Shown piece by piece: positions 31,701 to 38,161 of a stretch of DNA of 64,000 nt (position 1 is its first letter; each line of letters opens with the position of its first letter). The stretch is taken from assembly GCF_900156345.1 (NCBI RefSeq), contig NZ_FTPP01000003.1, positions 1-64,000 of the forward strand, in the 5' to 3' direction. A program made the translations under genes and the position numbers. The notes under the pieces were generated by a model that did no database searches, was not told the origin of the DNA, and saw only the letters and a list, made by a program, of their open reading frames with translations. This DNA is from Pontibacter indicus. Lineage in GTDB: Bacteria; Bacteroidota; Bacteroidia; Cytophagales; Hymenobacteraceae.

Positions 31701-33937
31701 CGTTTAACAAAAACTTCGCGACCGCCTTCTTCAACCGAAGCGGCCATGAGTTGGAGCTTTATAGCAAGCTTAATGACGACGAGGTGCTGAATTTCCACGA
31801 AAGCTCCTTCGAGTTTTGGCGAGACAAGTACCTGCAGGCCTTCCAGGGACAGCCGCAGCACTTTGAGGTGCACCTGCACAACCCGGAAAGTTGGCGCGAG
31901 GTATACCTGAACCCGATTTACCTCGAGGACGGAAGCTTTGAGGAGATTTCAGGTATAGCCCTCGACATTACGGACAAGAAGCGCTCGCAGCTGGCACTGG
32001 CCCAGAGCGAGGTGAAGTTCCGAAGCATATTCGAGTCCTTCCAGGACGTATACTACCGCACCACCATGAGCGGCGCCTTCGAGCTGGTCAGCCCGTCCGT
32101 CTACAGCCTGTTGGGCTACAACGAAAAAGAGGTGCAGCGCATGTCGTCGGAGCGATTGTACGCCAATGCCGCTGACAGGGCGCAGGTAAAAGAGCGGGTG
32201 CTGGAGCAAGAAAGCATCCGTGACTACGAGATCGAAATGATCTGCAAGGATGGCTCTACCAAAACCGTGTTGCTCGATGCCCGCCTGACTTACGACCAGG
32301 AAGGAAACCCGGCCGGTATGGAGGGTGTGCTGCGCGATGTTTCGGAACTGAAGCGCACGCAGGTGGCACTGCTCAAAGCCAAGGAAGAGGCTGAAAATTC
32401 ACTCAAGGTAAAGACCCAGTTCCTGGCCAACATGAGCCACGAGCTGCGCACACCGATGAACGGCATCATCGGCATGATCGACCTGCTGAGCCAGATCGTG
32501 AACGACGAGGAGCAGAAAGAGTATATCGACACGCTCCGCAAATCCTCCGACGCTCTGCTGGCCATTTTGAATGATATTCTCGACCTATCGAAGATGCAGG
32601 CGGGTAAGTTGGTGCTGCATGAAAGTGGTGTGGACGTGCATGACACGCTCAACAAAATTCACTCGCTCTTCGCGAACCGCGCCCAGCAAAAGGACCTGAA
32701 CTTCACCTATACCATCACCCCGAGAACGCCGCGCTACGTGCTCACCGACGAGACGCGTTTCCTGCAGGTGCTTTCGAACCTCACCTCCAACGCCATCAAG
32801 TTCACGAACGAGGGCGAAGTGAGCATACACGTAGACGCCGAGCCATTAAACGGCCAGGAATACAGGCTGCAGGTGCGGGTGAAAGACTCCGGTATAGGTA
32901 TAAGCGAGGAAGACCAGAAACTGCTCTTCACTGACTTCACGCAGCTCGATAACTCGTCTACCAAAACCTTTGGCGGCACTGGTCTCGGACTGGCTATTTC
33001 GAAGCAGCTCACGCATCTGCTTGGTGGTGATATCGGGGTGGAGTCGCAGCCGAACGATGGCAGTACCTTCTGGTTCACGATAAAAGTGAAAAAAGCCAAC
33101 AACGCCGAAGTGGAGGCCCAATTGCAGCGCATGCAACTGCAGAACGCCGAAGCCGAAGTGCTGGAATTCTCGCCCTACGTGCTGCTCGTGGATGATAACC
33201 AGATCAACCAGAAGGTAGCCTATAAGCTGCTGGAGCGACTGGGTTGCCGCACCGATGTGGCCTCCAACGGCTACGAAGCCATCGACAGGGTGCTCAACAA
33301 CGACTATAACATGGTATTCATGGACATCCAGATGCCGGAAATGGACGGCGTGACGGCTACCACCATCCTCAAGGAGAAACTAGGCCATGCCTGTCCGCCT
33401 GTGGTGGCCATGACCGCCTACTCCATGCGCGAGGACGCCGAGAAGTTCATGAGCCAGGGTATGGACGACTACATTTCCAAGCCGGTGAAAAGCTCGGATT
33501 TGTACAAGGTGATCGTGCGCTGGCACGAGCAGAACTGGAAGCGCGAAGGCGCCGACGGGCTGACCGAAGCGGTAGACGACACGTCGGAAGCCGACGCTAT
33601 ACCTGTCATCGACCTGGCCATAACAGAACAGCTCAAGGAGATTGGTGGCCCCGAATTTGCGCATCAACTGTATGTGGAATTTGAACAGGAAGCCGGCGAA
33701 TTGCTCGAAGAGGCCAAAAAAGAGCTGGAGGTACAACAATACAAAAGTATTTTAAGTACATTGCATCAACTTAAGGGAACCGGCTTTACGCTTGGCATCA
33801 ACCAGGTGGCCGAGCTTGCCAAAATCCTGGAGCATGATATTAAACATGACCAGTACGACAACGTAGAAGAGAACTTCGCCAAGCTACTGGCCCAATACGA
33901 AAACTACCGCAAAACTTATAAAGAGATCATTTTATAG
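28730..33937 (+). CDS. Multi-PAS/GAF hybrid histidine kinase with REC and HPt domains
   Basis: A 1735-residue cytoplasmic-looking sensor without obvious membrane helices. Reading order: a divergent PAS-like N-terminus, PAS (about 125-240), GAF-like (about 255-400), PAS (about 415-530), PAS (about 545-665), PAS (about 670-790), GAF (about 800-960), two more PAS domains (about 965-1210), HisKA with His1237 (MSHELRTPMNG), HATPase with N box (NLTSNAIKF), G1 (DSGIGIS) and G2 (GGTGLGLAIS), receiver with Asp1532 (FMDIQMPEMDG), and HPt with His1679 (LHQLKGTGFTLG). All phosphorelay residues are present. The signal is probably intracellular. A separate receiver protein follows 12 bases later. Confidence 0.95.
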   Translation: MSLIPSQQTTENLTTLAENLLQVLGQLSPADHALLVASATGEMLAANPKAETILPLQQGATIRPFIGLADEDDFAAFKVSLVQQEKVTGEIMDRQGNPSSFQCQQLQFKGQSFLYFDIPESAAADATDSSYHNLFDDSAEPLFILDRNGLFIDINQSASNLVGVRKEEIIGNSLFKQFELNLFERVALRNQLQTTLKGEPQRFEWWLRETDQELMPVEISLKKGSFNGQTVIFGSAKNLYEAVGAERNVRFRNHQLEFVNHLITNLSGAESREDVLRSTLKELLDKTDIIGGAVYTYDVEAGRVLLSFSTGEILSGNLPTSIALPRAQAEQLIQADRSKALHDTIQQLEELLGQHLTVLPVSSEAGLIALMLVWPGHDAKITQSFMSLLDFIGGAIGNYIAKHDLQLKLTYTEDKYKIMFESTYDAILLFRDGIVVDCNEKALEYFRCKREELVGKSPTDYSPEFQPDGMRSTEKTAMLIDQLMVTGKPITVDWKNVRKDGTTMDTELNLNRVMIDGVYHILVFKRDITERKMVQNSKRREEIARESMAHFRSFLEKVNLIYYSLDVNGNIAYANDYFLTYVEYSREELIGQNFYDLLVPDSDREARFADFVRSMETRQLNSYYERDLITKSGQVKTVRWNCMFEYGPEGELVGLTSVGKDMTDKRIAMEALKDNKIRLQDLFDNAHDLIQNISVDNKFIFVNKAWKDRLGYTDHDIESLTLNDIVHPYYKAKLIYQLRNLYKGENVNKMETVFLTKAGKPVHLIGSITCSWQDGRPVATRAILHDITDRIKAERLQKVYYSIANLAISSKDLNSLYSAIHRELSKIIETRNIYIALCDDSHRHLHFVYLVDQFVDKSSKTQTRRLFSHGLSEYIIETGKPLYMQKSELLELAREQDITIQGAIPEVILCSPLAIGDRIIGVITLQDYQDPNAYVHTDIEILHFISNQVALAIERKRNEEQINNQNARLNAIFESGTHHMWSLNRDFELTSFNKNFATAFFNRSGHELELYSKLNDDEVLNFHESSFEFWRDKYLQAFQGQPQHFEVHLHNPESWREVYLNPIYLEDGSFEEISGIALDITDKKRSQLALAQSEVKFRSIFESFQDVYYRTTMSGAFELVSPSVYSLLGYNEKEVQRMSSERLYANAADRAQVKERVLEQESIRDYEIEMICKDGSTKTVLLDARLTYDQEGNPAGMEGVLRDVSELKRTQVALLKAKEEAENSLKVKTQFLANMSHELRTPMNGIIGMIDLLSQIVNDEEQKEYIDTLRKSSDALLAILNDILDLSKMQAGKLVLHESGVDVHDTLNKIHSLFANRAQQKDLNFTYTITPRTPRYVLTDETRFLQVLSNLTSNAIKFTNEGEVSIHVDAEPLNGQEYRLQVRVKDSGIGISEEDQKLLFTDFTQLDNSSTKTFGGTGLGLAISKQLTHLLGGDIGVESQPNDGSTFWFTIKVKKANNAEVEAQLQRMQLQNAEAEVLEFSPYVLLVDDNQINQKVAYKLLERLGCRTDVASNGYEAIDRVLNNDYNMVFMDIQMPEMDGVTATTILKEKLGHACPPVVAMTAYSMREDAEKFMSQGMDDYISKPVKSSDLYKVIVRWHEQNWKREGADGLTEAVDDTSEADAIPVIDLAITEQLKEIGGPEFAHQLYVEFEQEAGELLEEAKKELEVQQYKSILSTLHQLKGTGFTLGINQVAELAKILEHDIKHDQYDNVEENFAKLLAQYENYRKTYKEIIL

Positions 33938-33949
33938 TTTATTAATCAC

Positions 33950-34333
33950 ATGGCAGAAAACAAGACCATCCTGATTGCAGAGGACAGCTCTGTGATCCTG
34001 AACCTGACAAAGAAGATACTGGAACTTCAGAACTACAAAATCCTGACCGCGAAGAACGGCAGCGAAGTGATCAAGCAGGTAGAAAATAACCGGATCGACG
34101 CCATTTTGATGGACCTGAACATTCCCATCAAAAACGGCATGGAGTGCTCCAAAGAGATCCGTGCGCACAAAGACGAGCAGATCGCCAACATTCCGATCAT
34201 TGCCGTAACAGGCAACGCCAACAACTATACCATGGAAGACTTCAAGGAAGTGGGCATCAACGAATACTTGCCGAAGCCGCTTGATTTCGACATGCTGGTG
34301 CAGACTGTAAAGAAGCATACCGGAGAGCTATAG
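33950..34333 (+). CDS. Single-domain response regulator
   Basis: A 127-residue CheY-like receiver with no output domain. Acidic pocket Glu11-Asp12, phosphoacceptor Asp55 (AILMDLNIP), Thr87 and Lys109 are all in place. It begins 12 bases after the hybrid kinase, so it is the likely acceptor from the kinase's HPt domain. The output must come from interaction with another protein. The next gene starts immediately after its stop codon, which suggests the unknown 91-residue protein is part of the same pathway. Confidence 0.93.
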   Translation: MAENKTILIAEDSSVILNLTKKILELQNYKILTAKNGSEVIKQVENNRIDAILMDLNIPIKNGMECSKEIRAHKDEQIANIPIIAVTGNANNYTMEDFKEVGINEYLPKPLDFDMLVQTVKKHTGEL

Positions 34334-34609
34334 ATGGAGCTGAAGTACACGCGGCCATTTTTAAACAAGCTGGAGGATATTTTTGCGGAGTCGGATTTTG
34401 TGCTGCGCTACGAGAAGGGGAATTTTAAAGCAGGCTACTGTGTGCTCAAAGACATGAAAGTAGCTGTCGTGAACAAGTACTTCAGTCTGGAAGGGAAGAT
34501 CAACTGCCTTTACGACATTCTGAGAACCATTACCGTGGATGAAAGCCTGCTGAGCGAAAAGAACCGACAGCTTTACCAGGACATTCGCAACCAGGAAAGA
34601 GCCAATTGA
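34334..34609 (+). CDS. Small hypothetical protein in a signalling operon
   Basis: A 91-residue soluble protein. Its ATG directly follows the TAG of the response regulator, and its TGA overlaps the TTG start of the next gene, so it is embedded in an operon. The sequence ESDFVLRYEKGNFKAGYCVLKDMKVAVVNKYFSLEGKINCLYDIL suggests a small alpha/beta fold. Similar short proteins occur beside MBL hydrolase genes in Bacteroidota as I recall them, but I cannot name a family. Confidence 0.82.
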   Translation: MELKYTRPFLNKLEDIFAESDFVLRYEKGNFKAGYCVLKDMKVAVVNKYFSLEGKINCLYDILRTITVDESLLSEKNRQLYQDIRNQERAN

Positions 34610-35367
34610 AAGTAACGCTTTTAGGCACAGGCACTTCGCAGGGCGTACCAGTTATCGGCTGCTCCTGCGAAGTGTGCCGTTCCGTCGATTACCGGGACAA
34701 GCGCCTGCGCGTTTCGGTGCATCTGCAGGTGGCCGGCAAGAGCATCATCATCGACTCCGGCCCCGATTTCCGCCAGCAGGTGCTGCGCGAGCGCATCCGC
34801 ACGCTCGATGCCCTGGTGTTCACCCACGAGCACAAAGACCACACCGCCGGCCTCGACGACATCCGCGCCTACAACTTCTCGCAGCACAAGGACATGCCGC
34901 TCTATGGAGAGGAGCGCGTGCTGGAGCAACTCAAGCGGGAGTTCGCCTACATCTTTTCAGGTATACAGTACCCCGGCATTCCGCGCGTGGAGCTTCGCCC
35001 GATTAAGGAAGAACCTTTCGACGTGGAAGGTGTTCGCTTTACACCAATCCGGGTGAAGCACTACAAGTTGCCGGTGCTCGGCTACCGTGTAGGCGACTTC
35101 ACCTACATTACCGACGCCAACTACATTTCGGAAGCGGAAAAGGAAAAGGTGCGCGGTTCTAAAGTAATCGTGCTCAACGCCCTGCGGCAGGAACCGCATA
35201 TTTCGCACTTCTCGCTGCAGGAGGCTGTGGAACTGCTCGAAGACCTGCAACCCGAACGCGCCTACCTGACACACATCAGCCACCTCTTGGGCCTGCACCG
35301 CGAAGTAGAGCAAACCCTCCCTGACTTTATCCGACTCGGCTACGACGGCCTGCAGCTGGAGGTATAA
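34606..35367 (+). CDS. MBL-fold hydrolase, PhnP-like phosphodiesterase family
   Basis: A 253-residue metallo-beta-lactamase-fold protein with the early motif LLGTGTSQGVPVIGCSCEVCRS, whose paired cysteines mark the PhnP-like subgroup (structural zinc). The catalytic motif is THEHKDHTAGLDDIR. The N-terminal TTG start overlaps the preceding stop codon (ttga), a translationally coupled pair. PhnP itself is a cyclic ribose phosphodiesterase; the substrate here is unknown. The stop is TAA in the ggtataa motif. Confidence 0.87.
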   Translation: MKVTLLGTGTSQGVPVIGCSCEVCRSVDYRDKRLRVSVHLQVAGKSIIIDSGPDFRQQVLRERIRTLDALVFTHEHKDHTAGLDDIRAYNFSQHKDMPLYGEERVLEQLKREFAYIFSGIQYPGIPRVELRPIKEEPFDVEGVRFTPIRVKHYKLPVLGYRVGDFTYITDANYISEAEKEKVRGSKVIVLNALRQEPHISHFSLQEAVELLEDLQPERAYLTHISHLLGLHREVEQTLPDFIRLGYDGLQLEV

Positions 35368-35373
35368 CCTTTT

Positions 35374-35553
35374 ACGTATCACGACACACGTATCAAGTAG
35401 CAAGACTTTTTGAAGATTGACAAAGGAGACAGAAGACAATTTGACAAAAGACTTTATCAGTTTTATCTGTTTAAAAAAAGTCCTTTGTCTAGTAGTCCTT
35501 TGTCAAGCTATCGCTGAAGGCATCGTGCTACTTGATACGTGATACTTGATACC
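35374..35553. repeat. Family B palindromic repeat, copy 2 (with inner core)
   Basis: Outer left arm acgtatcacgacacacgtat then caagtagcaagac; outer right arm catcgtgctacttgatacgt then gatacttgatac. Inside are two direct words gtcctttgtc and the opposed gacaaaggag and gacaaaagac, forming a nested inverted repeat. It fills the gap between the PhnP-like and NFACT genes. Confidence 0.78.
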
Positions 35554-35560
35554 TTTATAA

Positions 35561-37132
35561 ATGCACCAGAACTACCACTTTTTAAAGCACCTGACAGAGC
35601 AGCTCCGCACCCAGTTGGTAGGTATGGAGGTGGCTTCCTGCTTTAGCCAGAACAAGGATGAGCTGGTGATCGGTTTTGTCGATGGCGAGCGGGAGTTGTA
35701 CATACGGGCGATGCTGACTTCACATTTTTCGTCGCTCTCTTTTCCTACTGAGTTTAAGCGGGCCAGAGCCAATACGATCAACCTGTTTACTGAACTGCAG
35801 GGACGTGTGGTGAAAGATGTGGTGCAACACCTGAACGAGCGCAGCTTTTACCTGAAGCTGAGCCAGGGCTATACCTTGCTGTTTAAGCTCTTCGGCAACC
35901 GCGCCAACATTGTGCTGTATCAGAAAGGCGAGCCACTCAAGCCTTTTCACAAAAAATTTGGCGCTGACCTAGAGCTGGATCCCTTCAGCATGGACCGCTC
36001 CATCCGGCAGAATTTCGAAGCCTTTGCCACAGCCGAGGGCAACCTCCGGCAGGTATACCCGACCTTCGGCGACCTGCCTGCCCTATACCTGGAGCAGCAA
36101 GGGTATACCACTGCCCCGCTTGATGAAAAGTGGGAAATGGTGCAGGCTTTGCTTGAAATATTGGATGCGCCACAAGCTTACTACATCATTCGTCTGCAAG
36201 GCAAGCTGCGTCTCTCGCTGCTGGAGCTTGGCGAGGTGCTCCAGGTATACCATACACCGATGGAGGCGCTGAACGGCTTTACGCGCAGTTACCTGAGCGA
36301 GACCGGCTTCGAACGTTTGTTTGAGCAGACGCAGCAGCAACTCCTTAAGAAGCAGCGCGCCACGCAGGCCATACTCGAGCAAACAGAAGCCCGACTACAC
36401 GAACTGCGCCACGGCCGCTCCTACTCCCAGATTGCCGACATCATCATGGCCAACCTCACCAACATTCCGCCCCGCGCCACCGAGGTAGAGCTCTACGACT
36501 TCTATACCGACCGTATGCGGAAGTTTAAACTCAAGGCCACCGAAACCCCTCAGAAACAAGCCGAGCGCCTGTACCGCAAAGCCAAGAAACAGCATGTGGA
36601 AGTGAGTCAGCTGGAAGAACGCCAGGAGCGGAAACTGGAAGAGGCCATTGTGCTGGAGGATGCCCTGCAGGCACTGGAGCAAGTCAAGACCTACAAGGCC
36701 CTGAAACTATACCTGAAAGAATACGCCCACTTACTCACCACCAAGCAGCAAGCCCAGCAGGAAGCCCCTTTCCGTTTGTTTGAGACAGAGGGATTCAAAA
36801 TTCTGGTAGGCAAAAGCGCCCAGAACAACGATCTGCTCACGCAGCGCCATACCTACAAAGAAGACATCTGGCTCCATGCCAAAGACGTGTCAGGCTCGCA
36901 TGTAGTGATCAAGTACCAAGCCGGCAAAGCTATTCCCAATACCGTTCTCGAGAAAGCCGCCCAACTGGCCGCCTACTACAGCAAACGCAAAAGCGACTCG
37001 CTCTGCCCTGTTCTCTATACCCCTAAGAAATGGGTCCGTAAACCGAAGGGCGCTCCGGCTGGAGCTGTGGTAGTGGAACGTGAGCAGGTGATGCTCGTGA
37101 AGCCCGAAAATCCGTTTGAGCGGAAGATGTAG
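35561..37132 (+). CDS. NFACT family protein (RqcH/Rqc2-like, fibronectin-binding A homologue)
   Basis: A 523-residue ribosome-associated protein family that in Bacillus recruits tRNA-Ala to stalled 50S subunits and adds C-terminal alanine tails. An NFACT-N domain (about residues 1-200) is followed by HhH-like and coiled-coil parts (about 260-400), then the NFACT-R/DUF814 domain (about 415-500) with DIWLHAKDVSGSHVVIKY. The family's important DIWLHA/GSHV residues are present. Whether this species performs alanine tailing is inferred, not shown. It lies between two intergenic repeats. Confidence 0.87.
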   Translation: MHQNYHFLKHLTEQLRTQLVGMEVASCFSQNKDELVIGFVDGERELYIRAMLTSHFSSLSFPTEFKRARANTINLFTELQGRVVKDVVQHLNERSFYLKLSQGYTLLFKLFGNRANIVLYQKGEPLKPFHKKFGADLELDPFSMDRSIRQNFEAFATAEGNLRQVYPTFGDLPALYLEQQGYTTAPLDEKWEMVQALLEILDAPQAYYIIRLQGKLRLSLLELGEVLQVYHTPMEALNGFTRSYLSETGFERLFEQTQQQLLKKQRATQAILEQTEARLHELRHGRSYSQIADIIMANLTNIPPRATEVELYDFYTDRMRKFKLKATETPQKQAERLYRKAKKQHVEVSQLEERQERKLEEAIVLEDALQALEQVKTYKALKLYLKEYAHLLTTKQQAQQEAPFRLFETEGFKILVGKSAQNNDLLTQRHTYKEDIWLHAKDVSGSHVVIKYQAGKAIPNTVLEKAAQLAAYYSKRKSDSLCPVLYTPKKWVRKPKGAPAGAVVVEREQVMLVKPENPFERKM

Positions 37133-37164
37133 GGCAAGTTGGGGTTTTTAGGGTTAAGAAATTA

Positions 37165-37836
37165 TACTGATGCTCGTGCACGATTGACAAAGTCCTGCAC
37201 TTCACAAGCCGGAAAACTGGGAACGATTAAAGTCCCTCTACCCACAAGGGGGATTTTCTGTAGTTGCCAGTTCGCAGGTATAAGCCCTGTAATTATTTTC
37301 TGATCTACTGGGTTCAACCACCCCTAACCCCTCCTGGGGAAGAGGCCTTCTTAAAGTTTAAGGCGGGGAACTTGAAGTTACCAATTCACAGATATAGCCC
37401 TGTAGCATAGTGTCATTCGCTGGTTTGATTCTGTCATTTCGACCAGCGGGAGAAATCTGGAGTTTGCATGTGGTCTGTACCAGATTTCTCCCGCTGGTCG
37501 AAATGACAGTTACCGGCAGGTATAGCAAGACTAACTTGCCCCCGAAGCAATGAAACAAATAGCCTTAGCCAGGTGCATTTTTCGGTGCTCCACTGTTTGA
37601 GCGTTCAGCGAGTTTGGAGCGTTCAGCGAGTTTGGAGCGTCTTGATTTTTTTGCCTACTTTTTTTATCAAGAAAAAAGTAGGGCCCGCCCGGCCAGGGCA
37701 AGCTATAGAACAAGTTCGCTTAAAGCATAGAATGGCTGAAGCTACGCCAGGTATAAACATCCCACGCCAGCTATACCTGGTACAGGGCCGGAGGCCCCAG
37801 CATACTAGACACGCGCGAGGACGCTCGCGCCATAGG
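37165..37836. repeat. Family A intergenic repeat, copy 2
   Basis: About 670 noncoding bases paralleling 2338-2955 block for block: gtgca-gattgaca, gccagtt-gcaggtataagc, cccctaacccctcctgg, aatgaaacaaatagc, ccaggtgca, gctccactgttt, gagcgttcagcgag (here twice), tttggagcgtcttgat, atcaagaaaaaagtagg, and acgcgcgaggacgctcgcgc. It contains an 11-base hairpin cctactttttt / aaaaaagtagg and a separate 30-base inverted repeat at 37431-37509. No real gene is seen between 37133 and 37942. Confidence 0.78.
37431..37509. repeat. Perfect 30-bp inverted repeat inside the family A element
   Basis: The arms 37431-37460 (begins ctgtcatttcgacc, ends gagaaatctgg) and 37480-37509 are exact reverse complements with a 19-base loop. 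The tcatttcgacc...gagaaatct words are ones I know to recur widely in Bacteroidota intergenic DNA. Confidence 0.95.
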
Positions 37837-37942
37837 AGATTGCTACACCTGAAATAATAGGTACTCTAATCGTTGCGTCAAGAATCCTGACAGGTATAGA
37901 CATAAAAAAAGCCCCATTCAGTTAAGAACAGAGCTTTTAGAG

Positions 37943-38024
37943 TGCGCGCGGGGAGATTCGAACTCCCACACCCGAAGGCACCACCCCCTCAAGATGGCGT
38001 GTCTACCAGTTTCACCACGTGCGC
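37943..38024 (-). tRNA. tRNA-Leu (GAG anticodon)
   Basis: 82 bases on the minus strand. D arm, anticodon stem (ccatc/ggtgg) with loop TTGAGGG giving anticodon GAG, a class II variable arm (gcc-ttc-ggg), T arm ggag-ttcgaat-ctcc and discriminator A are all present. The acceptor stem gcgcacg / cgcgcgc has one A-C mismatch at 5:68. CCA is not encoded. A Bacteroidota-type promoter box lies 16 bases upstream of the 5' end. Confidence 0.93.
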
Positions 38025-38039
38025 AGCTGAATAGGTTTG

Positions 38040-38070
38040 CAAAAGTATACTGCAGAATTGAGAATTGCAA
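38040..38070 (-). promoter_or_regulatory. Promoter of tRNA-Leu
   Basis: On the minus strand, TACTTTTG (38040-38047) is a -7 box of the TAnnTTTG type. TTG lies 20 bases further upstream (38068-38070), one base off the usual 19. Confidence 0.65.
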
Positions 38071-38161
38071 CAGCCTGGCAGCATCAAACGCATTTTTTTG
38101 ACAGAGGACGAGGTATGGCACTCTCGCCTATACCTTATCCACCAATCACTCAGGTCGATAG

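Noticed and set aside
37573..37857. 94-codon frame inside family A copy 2
   Set aside because: It crosses the repeated blocks and hairpin, is not preserved in copy 1, and has no coding character.
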